Assembly: GCA_964059195.1 (NCBI GenBank)
Contig: CAXKWD010000006.1
Coordinates: 135,840,039-135,904,038 of the forward strand
Origin: Ectobius pallidus
Lineage: Eukaryota > Arthropoda > Insecta > Blattodea > Ectobiidae
Direction: 5' to 3'
Length of the DNA stretch: 64,000 nucleotides
Below are positions 1-9,600 of the stretch, in pieces (position 1 is the first letter of the stretch; the number at the start of each line of letters is the position of its first letter). The notes beneath the pieces were generated by a model. The model was not told the origin of the DNA. It saw only the letters and a program-made list of their open reading frames with translations, and ran no database searches. The translations under genes were made by a program, and so were the position numbers.

Positions 1-161
1 GATGCCTCAGTTCTTAACTAATGTAAAACAATTTGTAACTGTTGCTTGAATGTTACAGCCTTTCCTGAAAGTGTTGCGTCCTAGAAATGGTTTAATAGGA
101 ATAAATGATTGGTTGAACTTATTTAAGGTTAGACGGAACCTTTCACTAAATTCATAATATA

Positions 162-298
162 CACCGTGTCCGGGGAAAACCTAGAAAAAAATAATTAACA
201 ATATCTCAGAAACTATTAACTTCATTGTTCCGCGATTTTCACACTCTTAAAGAGAAACTAAAAAAGTTTTTTGTTTACTCTCTATTCAATCTCAATAC
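162..298. repeat. Left terminal inverted repeat of the Tc1/mariner relic
   Basis: This arm pairs imperfectly with 715-860 over roughly 137 bases. The right arm carries an extra short internal duplication (around 745-765, where CTTTTGAGA occurs twice), so the arms differ slightly in length. Long inverted repeats of this kind occur in some Tc1/mariner lineages. Confidence 0.75.
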
Positions 299-451
299 GA
301 GCTCAGTTTTTGGCGAGGTTACATTCTGACGAAATTCAAGCTCCTGCCACATGCATGAGAGCGTCTCAGAAGTCACAAGTGCTATAGCTAAAATGATTCA
401 GAATCGTGAATATGTCAACTCTAAGACGTTGGACTAAAGACTGGCGTCATT

Positions 452-699
452 TTACAACTGGGCCGAGCACCTCCTCACTACTCCAACATCGTACGCACCT
501 CTCTTGACGAAAGGATTCCTCACTCCCGGATCGGCCGAGGCAGACCTATACCATGGTCACCAAGATCGTTGGACTTGACCCCGCTAGACTTATTTTTGTA
601 GGGATTTGTCAAGGATCGAGTGTATCTCATCTACTTCTGGCAGACTTGGCAGATTACCAACGCCAAATCATTGAAGCGATATCACTCGTGACTCCAGAT
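452..699 (+). pseudogene. C-terminal fragment of a Tc1/mariner transposase, broken
   Basis: Reading from 452 gives a decayed version of the second catalytic-Asp region (GRAPPHYSNIVRTSLDE) and then GRGRPIPWSPRSLDLTPLD, a recognisable form of the conserved W-PRS-DLTPLDFF block that carries the third catalytic acidic residue. A TAG at 599-601 falls where the family has Trp, and GFVKDRVY follows. Around 625-631 a one-base deletion shifts the frame, after which ADLADYQRQIIEAISLVTPD continues to about 699. The Asp before GAPPH has been lost as well. The N-terminal DNA-binding part and first catalytic Asp are absent. It cannot encode a working transposase. Confidence 0.8.
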
Positions 700-870
700 C
701 ACAAATGGAGTTCTTATTGAAACTGAATAGAGAGTAAACAGAACCTTTTGAGACCTTTTGAGATTCTCTTTCTGAACTTGCAAACTGCGAAAGAATAAAA
801 TATGCATTAGTTTCTGAGATATAATTAAATATTTCTCACTGGGTTTTCCTCGGACGCGGTTATAATTGTA

Positions 871-928
<58 letters not shown>
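871..928. repeat. (TAA)n microsatellite
   Basis: An almost pure run of TAA triplets, about 17 units, sits between the right end of the Tc1/mariner relic and the splice acceptor of the first visible exon. It lies only about 28 bases upstream of that exon, in front of the pyrimidine tract CCCTTTCTTTTT. On the minus strand it reads as a poly-tyrosine stretch, which I treat as spurious. Confidence 0.95.
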
Positions 929-929
<1 letters not shown>

Positions 930-955
930 TCAACCCTTTCTTTTTCATGATGAAG

Positions 956-1094
956 ACTCCAGTCAATATGCACACTACGTGTTTACTGCCCTGGATCAAG
1001 AAGGTTCTGGAACAATCACGTTCAGAGACTTCATGTTGGGTTTGTCAATAGTGATGAAAGGCACACTGCAAGAGAGGCTACGATGGGCTTTCTC
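956..1094 (+). CDS. KChIP-like calcium sensor, internal exon with EF-hand 2
   Basis: This is an internal coding exon of a neuronal calcium sensor most like Kv channel-interacting proteins (KChIP/calsenilin), which bind the cytoplasmic N-terminus of Kv4 potassium channels and tune their gating and trafficking. The exon starts after the acceptor CATGATGAAG and ends at the donor TCTC/GTAAGT. It opens with two bases completing a split codon, then reads SSQYAHYVFTALD and on to LQERLRWAFS, closely following the KChIP order around EF-hand 2. The loop DQEGSGTITFRD ends in Asp rather than Glu at position 12, as KChIP EF-hand 2 does, which suggests weak or Mg-type binding. Length is 139 bp; it ends two bases into a codon completed by the next exon. 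Earlier exons lie outside the window. Confidence 0.85.
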
Positions 1095-1940
1095 GTAAGT
1101 AAAACTAATGCACAACAGTGAGTATTGATCCTTAAAAAGGTAACCACTTAAAAATATATACTCTCATTGTTCTCATCAATTGTTCTCACAATTGCCAAAC
1201 AAGAGAATATGTTGAACTTCATTCTACAATCAGAATATTGAGATTTCACTCAAATAGTAGACTCGTAGTTAAATCACTTTCAAATATCAAAGTGCTGGAT
1301 TCATCTACTTAATGCAATAATACCCATTTTGATAATAAAATTGGATAATGCATCGGGGCAGTATTTTTTGGTAATAGCAAAAAACGCGAAATTTTGCAGG
1401 ACATCTTTCTTTACCTATATTTAGCTTTACAGATGCTTCAAAGATGTTTTTTCTTCCTTTTTTTTGTGTTTCTCCATAGCCTGCGTTTTTAGTCGCAACA
1501 TTCAAAGAAGGGGCTATAAAGTATTTATAGCGTAATTAGCGTAAAATTGTGTCTTGCGATTCTGAACAAGACTAGCTTTTATTTGGGCAGAGGAAGTTAT
1601 GTGACTTTCACATCAGATTTTTTTAAAGAGGACTTCACATGAAGAACATTTCGTTTGTCACGATTTTCTCGAAAACACCTCTAACGATTTTCTTTAAATT
1701 TTATACATGGGGTGCTTATACTAAGAGCTAAAACTTTTTTGAGACATTTTTTTCGAAAAAATTCTCTGTAGGGAAGTTATAAGCCACCCACTCTGAATAC
1801 GCGCTCTTCACAATATGGCTTAGAGTGTGAAGTGAGAAAAATGTATTGGCCATGCTTAAAGTAAGGAAAGTTACAAGAGTGTATTAACCAGATTTTATTT
1901 GGGTTCTGTATCCTTCGGGGATGCGATATGATTTGGTAAC

Positions 1941-1990
1941 GACATTCTCTTCATTTTTACAACCAATTTAATTTACATGAAGAGAATGTC
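1941..1990. repeat. 14-bp perfect inverted repeat
   Basis: GACATTCTCTTCAT at 1941-1954 is matched by its exact reverse complement at 1977-1990, with a 22-base AT-rich loop. It ends 10 bases before the MITE that follows and may be a hairpin relic of another small transposon. Function unknown. Confidence 0.7.
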
Positions 1991-2000
1991 ACACATAATA

Positions 2001-2263
2001 TATCCGGGGTGCGTGGGCAAAGAGAGTTAAGTCCACCTTCTTGTTACTGAGAATTAGAGTGACTTAACACACTATACCAGCCCAACATAGCTTTAGAGGT
2101 GGATAAACCCATGAGGCACACATCCATAACTACCGTACAATTTTGAATATGACTTACTGGACTTAACACAAATGTAGAGAACATTTTTATCTATAACTCT
2201 TTGGACATATCTCAATTTTTTAGGATGGTGGACTTAATTCTCTTTGCCCGCGCACCCCGGATA
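2001..2263. mobile_element. MITE with 37-bp terminal inverted repeats
   Basis: The left end (2001-2037) and the reverse complement of the right end (2227-2263) agree at 35 of 37 positions. Both start TATCCGGGGTGCG and end TTAAGTCCACC. The element is 263 bp and has no coding capacity. The outermost bases are TA on both sides, compatible with a TA target and mobilisation by a Tc1/mariner-type transposase. It is in the intron between the exons at 956-1094 and 3171-3309. Confidence 0.85.
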
Positions 2264-2320
2264 TTATATTAAGAGGCTAATTTTTATTTGGGCAGAGGAA
2301 GTTGTGTGACTATCGCATCA

Positions 2321-3170
2321 ATTTCTTTTAACCCAAAACTGAATCCACTTGATAAATATTGTGGAGTACAGAAACAGTAATGACAAAATGAATATACACA
2401 TATGAAGTAAATAATTTACATTGCTTCTGCATGAATAAATCGTGACAGTTTGATTGCCTTTTACATATTTGATTTTAATCTAATCCGGAACTAAAATGTA
2501 ACTAAAATTCCATGCAATTACATCAGAATTTAGTTAATATCAGAGTGGAAAGGTATTAAGAGCCACTAAACATCACCAGTTACTATGAAATTACTGAGCA
2601 ATTGTCAATTTTATAAATCCTCGAAATTTAATTTATTTAGTGCAAAAACTGATTTACTGATTGATTAGCCTATAAATAACTTGTTTTAATGTAATGAAGT
2701 GTACTCAACATTTCAAATTATGGTACCAACAGGAGAGCTGACATAACTGTCATTAATAAAGAACAACTCAAATACATTACCTTAGATTCAACTGTACCAC
2801 TTCCAGAGAAATTGCCAAGAAAGGGCCACTGAATAAGATCAGGAAAGAGAAGTAAATTTATGAACTGTGCTACTATTACAGCAAGAGGATTTCTAACAAA
2901 ATTTAACTTCTTTAAATCTGCTTGGTTTTCATTTTACAATACTTCATAAAATAATTCTACACATTCAGAAAGACTCTATCCAATTTTTTAAATCAACTGT
3001 ATATTTTCAATAAGAGTGTTCTCATAAATACTTATTAAAATTTATGTATGTATTTAAAAAATGACACAGTGACTTGAAAATTTCAATTATAAGATTTTCT
3101 GGGCTTTCTGTCATCTTCTAGTGTGAAGAAGTGGGTTTTTTTTAATTCAATAAATGTGACTGTTTTTCAG
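2321..3170. other. Intron sequence with no recognised feature
   Basis: AT-rich intron between the direct repeat and the next exon. It ends in the pyrimidine-rich acceptor TGACTGTTTTTCAG. I see no reading frame, RNA gene or transposon end that I can support. The same holds for 1095-1576 and 1616-1940. Confidence 0.6.
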
Positions 3171-3309
3171 GTTGTATGATGTTAATCATGATGGATATAT
3201 CACGAGGAATGAAATGTTGGCAGTGATTATTGCTATTTATAATCTTCTTGGTGACAGTCATGATTCTCGCAACCATAGCCCACAGTCACATGTTAACAAA
3301 ATATTTAAG
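3171..3309 (+). CDS. KChIP-like calcium sensor, exon with EF-hand 3
   Basis: Acceptor TGTTTTTCAG/G and donor AAG/GTAGGT bound a 139-bp exon. The first base completes a Leu/Ser-type split codon from the previous exon, giving the junction WAFSLYD, the standard lead-in to EF-hand 3 in neuronal calcium sensors. The loop DVNHDGYITRNE is canonical, with acidic or oxygen ligands at positions 1, 3, 5 and 12 and Gly at 6, so it should bind calcium. The exon continues through the helix MLAVIIAIYNLLG and a linker rich in Ser and His that is less like vertebrate KChIPs, and ends in HVNKIFK, matching the KChIP lead-in to EF-hand 4. It ends on a codon boundary. Confidence 0.88.
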
Positions 3310-3731
3310 GTAGGTAACTAATTAAACAACGGAGTCATTCCATGCAAAACAGTAGGTCATAAACCTTCTTGGTCACAATTTTTTTCTTATATATTAGAAA
3401 CTAATTTAATAACTTATATGTAATAAATTTTATGATATGGAGTTTTACGTATTTGGCAATTTACATTAATCTCTTTTTGTATTTATTTATTCCTGACTTA
3501 ATCATAGTACAAAATATATCTTTGAAGATATGAACATAAAGGAAACAATGCTATATTTTAATTCTAGGGTTCAAATTTATAAGAAAAAATATATTATTTA
3601 AAATGATGATAATAACAAAGTGGATTCCTTAATTGGTTTGAAACTTTTGAAAGAATAGTAATAGTGAATATTATGCATTCTGTAAATACTTCATGATGGA
3701 ATGTACAAAATTGAGCTTGTAACAAATCAAG

Positions 3732-3895
3732 TAGCACAATACATGACTTGGTCATGCAGTAGCTGTCCTACTACAATCACGTGACAAGATCATGTGTTGC
3801 AATCCCTGAACAAGCTAGGCTTTGCAACATCACAAGCGATTTTGTAGTTGAAATGCACAACTCATAGTTAAATAAATTATTATTATTATTATTGA
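3732..3895 (+). mobile_element. Possible tRNA-derived SINE, degenerate
   Basis: GTGTTGCAATCC at 3794-3805 resembles a pol III B box (GGTTCGAATCC), the upstream stretch ACTTGGTCATGCAGTAGC could be a decayed A box, and the segment ends in a short (TTA)n tail at about 3876-3892, as many insect SINEs do. I see no clear target duplication, so this stays tentative. Confidence 0.35.
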
Positions 3896-4207
3896 TGATG
3901 TTGTTATTGTTATTATATCGTCCAGTTGTTTGTCTGAGTAATATATGTTCATGTTATAAAAAGATAGTGCCCTCAGCCTCTAACACAGTGGTTCTTAACC
4001 TTGTTAAAGGTACTGAACCCCACCAGTTTCATATGCGCGTTCACCGAACACTTCTTAATTGCAAAAAAAAAAAAAAAAAAAGTTGCGTGATCACCTGCAG
4101 CCAATGATGGACAAATGGGGGGTGTCATCACGAATCATATGAGTCGGGTGTGATTTGACCTCCGCCGAACCCGCAAGACTGACTCACCGACTGGGGTTTG
4201 ATCGAAC

Positions 4208-4850
4208 CAGGGACGTAAGCGCCCCTAGGCAGAGAAAAATACTTTCGCCCCCTTATTTCCACATGAACGTACCACAAAGTAACCTAAAATTAGCATTATT
4301 GTAACTGAAATAATAGACTAATAATAATAGTAGTAATAATAATATATAATAAATAAATAAATTAGTTAAATAAATAAGCAGATGCATATTGAACTTTTTT
4401 TAATATCAGAAACGCCTATCTCAGGTAAAGCACATGAACCGCATTTTTGGGTACTGTTCGCCACATTATTACACTCTGAATCTGGACTCGAACTGGAACA
4501 AGCTGGCTGTGATCGTTGATTAAATTTGAGCGCATTGTTGTCAATGTTATTCATTTCTATTTCATTGTGTGTTATATTAGTTTACTATTTTGAAGAGTTA
4601 TTATTACACTCTGAATCTGGACTCGAACTGGAACAAGCTGGCTGTGATCGTTGATTAAATTTGAGCGCATTGTTGTCAATGTTATTCATTTCTATTTCAT
4701 TGTGTGTTATATTAGTTTACTATTTTGAAGAGTTATTAATAAAATGTTTAACATATTTAAAAAAAAAAAAAGTAACAGCTTAAAAGCCGCCCCTTCAAAT
4801 CTGCCACCCTGGGCAGCTGCCTAATTTGCCTAGGCTTAAATACGGCACTG
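4208..4850. mobile_element. Second hAT element nested in the first
   Basis: The 643-bp insertion is flanked by a perfect 8-bp target duplication GATCGAAC (4200-4207 and 4851-4858), copied from the outer element. The ends are CAGGGACGTAAG on the left and, as reverse complement of the right, CAGTGCCGTATTTAAG, followed on both sides by a related CCTAGGCA motif. These imperfect inverted repeats fit a decayed hAT. It has no transposase; the short minus-strand frame at 4366-4554 is Ser/Asn-rich and could be the N-terminal end of a lost hAT protein, but I cannot support that. It must be younger than the outer element. Confidence 0.88.
4465..4735. repeat. 2 x 135-bp tandem duplication inside the inner hAT element
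   Basis: The segment starting ATTATTACACTCTGAATC at 4465 recurs from 4600, with no difference seen by eye along the copy. The copies are directly adjacent, so the duplication is recent or conserved by conversion. Confidence 0.9.
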
Positions 4851-4890
4851 GATCGAACCCAGGTTAAGAACCACTGCTCTAACATAAATG

Positions 4891-5006
4891 AGTATCAGGA
4901 GTAATCCTGGGGGGTGAAGGTGGCTGATGCATAAGACACCCTTACTACCTCCATGTGCCAGATAGAGCTTCAATCTCCTGGAGCTCTAATTATTTATTTA
5001 TTTATT
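4891..5006 (+). mobile_element. Possible SINE 3' part with (TTTA)n tail
   Basis: The segment TAATCCTGGGGGGTGAAGG, a middle part with CTACCTCCATGTGCCAG, and the end GGAGCTCTAA followed by a (TTTA)n tail at about 4989-5006 look like the 3' domain of a short interspersed element seen in insect genomes. This rests on memory of similar sequences; no pol III boxes or target duplications are evident here. Confidence 0.35.
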
Positions 5007-5063
5007 GTTCTTACTATTATGTAGTTATGTAATATCCTTTAACAAATTTGTTCTTCATTTCAG

Positions 5064-5126
5064 AAACTTGATCTAAATAATGATGGTGTTATCACAATAG
5101 ATGAATTCATCAATTACTGTTCCATG
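5064..5126 (+). CDS. KChIP-like calcium sensor, exon with EF-hand 4
   Basis: A 63-bp exon of 21 codons, in phase at both ends, bounded by TTCTTCATTTCAG and GTAAGT. It carries EF-hand 4: KLDLNNDGVITIDEFINYC. The loop DLNNDGVITIDE has all canonical calcium ligands and the final Glu. The order KLDLNNDG-VITIDEF matches the KChIP pattern Q-KMDKNKDGIVTLDEF. It is followed by a 457-bp intron in which I see nothing beyond simple A-rich tracts. Confidence 0.88.
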
Positions 5127-5583
5127 GTAAGTTTACATCCCCTGCTGGGTAAAAACATATTCACAAATTTCACATCAACTATCTAATTGGCATACTGGAA
5201 ACATAGTTCAGAATTTAGGTTTGATTACCTGCACTGGATAAATTTTTATCTATGAACATAATGTAGATGTCTTCAGTGAGACTGAAAACAAAACTTCCCA
5301 TTAAATGGAGTTTACAAAAATAAAAAATAAAAATAAAACTCTCTACACTCTTCGAGCAGTAAATTTACCTTTTTCCTCAACAGATGTCTAAAAATCCTCA
5401 AATTTGTCACAAGAAGAGTTAGGAAATTTTCTGATGAAACTGAAATTAATTTTTTTAAAAATTAGAGTAAATGAACTAACAGAACCTTGAAAACTTCTGG
5501 TTTATCAATAATTCATTATACAAAAAAAAAACAAGCAAGATTTTTCCATTTTCTATATTTAATTAATGTGATTCTTTTCACAG

Positions 5584-5631
5584 GATGAAAACATTCGAAA
5601 TTCTTTTGCCATTTTTGATGACCTGTGGTAG
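5584..5631 (+). CDS. KChIP-like calcium sensor, last coding exon
   Basis: After the acceptor TTCTTTTCACAG the exon reads DENIRNSFAIFDDLW and stops with TAG at 5629-5631. The sequence aligns with the KChIP C-terminus (DDNIMRSLQLFQNVM in vertebrates), where the last helix packs against the Kv4 peptide groove. The protein therefore ends at the family's usual distance after EF-hand 4. Confidence 0.88.
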   Translation, partial: DENIRNSFAIFDDLW

Positions 5632-5850
5632 AGTATTACCCTCTAAGTGTCATAATGAAGGACCACTATAATGTTCTACATCTACACATTGCACTTGATG
5701 TTATGCAATATGTTCATGCTATACAATGCAATATTTCCCAATATATTAAGGAAACTAAATATAATGTTTGAGTTTTGTGTAAATAAATTATTTTCGTGTT
5801 TGTAAAATGACTTTACCCATATACAGTAATAAATATTACTAACATTTAAA
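5632..5850 (+). other. Likely 3' UTR with two polyadenylation signals
   Basis: AATAAA occurs at 5782-5787 and 5828-5833, about 150 and 200 bases after the stop codon of the calcium-sensor gene. Either could define the transcript end. The region has no other recognisable content. Confidence 0.55.
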
Positions 5851-5904
5851 TTACCGGTACATTTTTTCAATTGCTATTACTACTGTACCTATCCAGCTAC
5901 CCAA

Positions 5905-6125
5905 AAAGAGAGGTGGGAGAGGGCAATGCGAGAGAGATAGTGATAGGGAAATAGGGAGGGGAGAATTGAATGCAGAGGAGGAGAGTGAGAGGTGAGAGGT
6001 AAATTGGAGAGAGTGACGTAGAAAGAAGGGAGAGAGAGAGCAATGACAGTGAGAGATGCTAAAGAATTGGAGAGGGACAGGAGAGTTGGAGGGAGATGGA
6101 TAATCAATGGCAATTGGGAGAGAGT
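5905..6125. repeat. GA-rich low-complexity tract
   Basis: About 220 bases of almost pure purine on the + strand (GAGAGAG, GGGAGAGGG and similar). The minus-strand frame 5889-6113 (rich in Ser, Leu, Pro) is a by-product of this composition. GAGA-type tracts can bind GAGA factor in insects, but nothing here shows a regulatory role. Confidence 0.8.
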
Positions 6126-6385
6126 GAAAGAAATTTACTGTGTCTTAGGTATTTATATTTTGCGACACTAATCGTGAGACCATGCAGGTTATTACATTGA
6201 GGGCATCATCCAGAAGGGCTTCAACATATCTTCTAATTTTGCGATATGTGGCCTGGGAGTATATTATAATACAATATGTCATAACAGAAGGTTGTATGAC
6301 TCATGTGATTGAATTACAGAGATAGAAAGCAGTTCAATTTGAGCATATAAACAAACATTGAAAGACTTACCAGGCTACATGTGCG
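6126..6385. other. Unassigned sequence between host gene and retrotransposon
   Basis: No gene, repeat or RNA recognised. A minus-strand CCTGGTAAGT at 6365-6374 looks like a splice donor, but there is no matching exon frame. Confidence 0.5.
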
Positions 6386-6478
6386 TTTTTTTTTTTTTTT
6401 TTTTATTTTTTTATTAACACCACGGTTTTATAGCTACATGCTCCATTACATAATGTAACACTACATGCTTATGAGAAC

Positions 6479-6690
6479 AGTCACAATACTTAGATTTCAT
6501 ATTTTCAGTTTTTTTTTACATCACTTAATTAGTATTTTGTAAAGTTTCAAAATCTTTTCAGTTTTTTGTACATCGCTTAATTAGTATTTTGTTAAAGTTT
6601 CAAAAACAGTCACAATTTTAGATTTCATATTTTCAGTTTTTTTTTTCTTTTTACATCACTTAATTAGTATTTTGTAAAGTTTCAAAATCT
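6479..6690 (-). repeat. Triplicated segment at the ORF2 stop / 3' UTR
   Basis: A motif with CTTAATTAGTATTTTGT and AAAGTTTCAAAA occurs three times (about 6508-6550, 6558-6604 and 6633-6690). The copy nearest ORF2 holds its last codons and stop; the other two lie in the 3' UTR. The outer two copies also share the upstream CAGTCACAAT-TTAGATTTCATATTTTCAG. The 3' UTR thus contains non-coding duplicates of the ORF2 tail. Confidence 0.85.
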
Positions 6691-9600
6691 ATCTTATTTA
6701 CAAATTGGGAAAAATATTTTAAGTGTTTTATAACAAGTTCGCTTTTATTTGGAGGCCATCGTCCACCCGATTGAAGCACTTCTCTGCGGAGTTCATCTCT
6801 GGCTGATTGTAGTAACTCGCAGTCCCAAAGAACGTGGTCAGTAGACTGCAAATCTCTCCCGCACCTGCATGTTGGATCCTGTAAAATCTTGAACCGGTGT
6901 AAATATTCTCCAAATTTCCCATGACCTGTAATCATTGCTGTGAGATTGTGCGTTAACTTGAGGTTTGACTTTAATCTGCTTCGGACATTAGGAAAATATG
7001 ACTTTGTGATTGTTCCGTTGGTAGTGGTTGCCCACTCATCTTCCCATGCGTTAATCGATTCCTCATGTAGATCTCTTCTTACTGTGCTGAGAGGAAGTAA
7101 GTCGTATATCGGCTCTAGTTCAAGGCTGCGTGTTGCTTGTTTGGCCAGCTGGTCGGCAAGTTCATTTCCTTCAGTCCCAGCGTGAGCTTTCACCCATTGA
7201 AAGTGTATTTTCCAGTTTTGTTGTATTAGGGATCGTAAGTTCCTTCTTATTTCCTCAATTATAGCTCCGTGCTTTGAGTTATTATTTAGCAGATCAAGTG
7301 TTATTTTGCTGTCGGTGTGGATCGCCACAGATCTCTCTGTTATGTCGTTATAATTTTGTAATTCCTTAAGGGCTTTCATTATCGCTATCTGCTCGGCTTG
7401 ATTGTTTGAACATCTATTGTCCAGTCGATATCTTAGTTGCTGTATCGCTCCTTCCTGACTGTAGATAGCTACACCGGCCCCCACACCTGACTCGGTCTTA
7501 CTTCCGTCTGTATAAATTTGGATGGAGTATGTGTCTTCATTTGTTTTATCGTGGAGTTTTACATTTAGTGAGGGATGAGGCCACTCTCTATAATTAGTTG
7601 CTGTTTCCAGGGGTGTGTATCCCGCAGGGCCTTTCACTATTCCTCTAGTTATATAATAGAACTTAGATATTTCAGAGAGTTCAATGTTGATCGGGATTGT
7701 TCCTGTTAGTATGCACAATGCTTCGTGCGACGTCGTTCTAAAAGCTTTAGCGATCTTTATATTGATCAGCCGTTGTACCCGTTTAAGTTTCATTACATTG
7801 AATTTAGCGTTAAGGGATTCTATCCATACGGGAATTCCATATGACAGTATAGGAACTATAGCTCCTTTGTAAATTATGTTCATAACTCTGGAGTTTAGTC
7901 CCCAGTTAATCTTAGCAGACTTTGCCAGCGCGTGAATTAGTTTTATACTCTTCTCTGTTATGTGCTCTATGTGTTGATTGAATTTAAATCGTTTGTCTAT
8001 TATAATTCCGAGGTATTTCATGTTATCTGTTTGTTCTATCCTCCCATTATTGAGGTAGATTTGTAATCCTTGTTGTGTCCTTGGCTTTTTCCTTGAAATC
8101 AACAGTACTTTTGTTTTATTTCTGTTGAATGATATTTTATTTAGCTTAGCCCAATTAGATATTTTGTTGAGCTCAATATTTGCGTTGTTTTCGATTTCCA
8201 GAATGGTCTTACCTTTTACGAGGACTAGAACATCATCTGCAAAGGCGATAACCTTGGTACCCGTCTTGTAGCATAAGCTCAGTAGAGAGTCATACTGCAC
8301 ATTCCACAAACCGGGTCCGCAACAGGAACCTTGAGGGCAACCTTTAGTAAGCTTTCTTTCTATTTTTGTGCTGTTTATTGTCAGGAAGCAAAGTCTGTCG
8401 TTGAGGTAGCTTTTGGTTAGAGTATATAAATTCTTGGGGCAATTAAATTGTTTTAATGAGTACAGTATCCCTGGCCACCAAGCGCTGTTGAAGGCACCTT
8501 CCACGTCCAGACTAATCATTGCGACACTTTCTTTGTTCATCAAGCTTTCTTCTATAAAATCCTTGGCCGTCATTATCGCATCGATCGAGCTTGTTTGAGG
8601 TGTGAAGCCGAACTGATTTTTGTTAAGCAAATCGTTTGAGTAGAGGTGATGCATGATTCGGTTTATAAATAACTTTTCTAAGACCTTAGCCGCAACATTT
8701 ATTAAGCTAATTGGTCGATATTTACTTGCTTCTTCAGAGATTTCTTTCCCTGGTTTAACTATTAGAATGATCTTTGCCCTTTTCCACAGGGAGGGGAAGA
8801 TCCCCTCAACCAAGCACTTGTTGTACACTGCTGTTATATAGGATGGTACCATGTTGAATATATGTAGAAATATATCAGCAGTAACGCCGTCCTCACCTGG
8901 TGCTTTCTTACTGTTCATGTTTTCAATTATTTCCCTGATTTCGCTTCTTGTGAATAGTCTGTCATTGTCCGTATTTGGTGGCTGGACTATATTATTTCTT
9001 ATTTGTGTGTGGTATTCACTGTCCGTGTTTTCGTTGTCTTCCTGAGTTAAATGCTCGATAATATGGTTCATTGTGTCAACTACTCCTGCTGTATACGTTC
9101 CGTCAGTCTTCTTTAGGGTGGAGAGCGTGTTGTTATATCTTATTTTTCCCGACGCTAACTTGTAGAGAGCGTTCCATGGGTTAGAGCAGGTGGTGATGTT
9201 ACAATATTCCTTCCACGATTTAATCTTTTCCCTATTGATAATGTTTTGGTATTCTCTTTTAGCTTCTTGATATTTTATTTTCCTTATTCGGCGCAGTTCG
9301 TCATTTCCTATTGTCCTCTGGAACCGTCTTCTTTGGGCGTTGACTTGTTTCCTCATGATTGTTAATTCAGTGGACCACCATGGGACTGACTTGGTGTTGA
9401 TTTCTTTCATTGTAGGTGATCGACATTTAAACGATCTCTTACAAGCTTCAGTAATTATTGTTTGAAATGTGTTGACCATTTCTTCAGGATCTTGCTGCTC
9501 CGATGTAAGGTTCGCCATCCTATTATCTAGTTGGTCTAAGTCGTCTCCTTCACAATTCATTTGTTTTTTAGCTTCCTTGTTAAAATTTTCGTTGAATCTC

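Larger units (their letters stand above)
162..860 (+). mobile_element. Internally deleted Tc1/mariner-type element
   Basis: A DNA transposon relic of about 700 bp with long imperfect terminal inverted repeats. The left arm (about 162-298) and the reverse complement of the right arm (about 715-860) share the outer GTCCG-GGAAAACC block, then ATATCTCAGAAACTA, then the inner TGTTTACTCTCTATTCA. Both ends abut a TA dinucleotide (160-161 and 861-862), the target expected for Tc1/mariner. The interior keeps only the C-terminal part of a transposase, so the copy is non-autonomous and decayed. It lies in the intron before the first visible host exon and ends only 95 bp upstream of it. Terminal repeats, TA flanks and transposase motif agree on the superfamily; I cannot name the family. 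Confidence 0.85.
1577..2320. repeat. 39-bp direct repeats bracketing intronic transposon sequence
   Basis: A 39-bp sequence containing ATTTGGGCAGAGGAAGTT occurs at 1577-1615 and again at 2282-2320 in the same orientation, with 36 of 39 bases alike. The 666 bp between them hold a short inverted repeat and a MITE. The pair could be an old local duplication or the ends of a larger composite insertion. I do not recognise an LTR signature, since the ends do not start TG and end CA. Confidence 0.7.
3986..4876. mobile_element. Non-autonomous hAT element (outer), interrupted by a second hAT
   Basis: Terminal inverted repeats are CAGTGGTTCTTAACCT at 3986-4001 and its exact reverse complement at 4861-4876. 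They are flanked by a perfect 8-bp target duplication CTCTAACA (3978-3985 and 4877-4884), the hallmark of hAT transposons. Without the nested insertion the element is about 240 bp and non-coding. A poly(A) run at about 4063-4080 lies inside. It sits in the intron between exons 3171-3309 and 5064-5126. Confidence 0.93.

Noticed and set aside
682..999. Minus-strand frame with a poly-tyrosine run
   Set aside because: It is the (TAA)n microsatellite read backwards across a transposon end and a host exon.
4366..4554. Small Ser/Asn-rich minus-strand frame as a gene
   Set aside because: It lies inside a non-autonomous hAT element and partly in its duplicated segment; at best an N-terminal transposase remnant.
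5889..6113. Minus-strand Ser/Leu/Pro-rich frame
   Set aside because: Low-complexity GA tract; no domain or splice context.
6365..6374. Minus-strand splice donor CCTGGTAAGT suggesting another gene cut by the LINE
   Set aside because: No coding exon or acceptor pairs with it; a 10-base match arises by chance.
6940..9045. Plus-strand frames within the retrotransposon
   Set aside because: They are antisense to the long intact ORF2 and show no known motifs.
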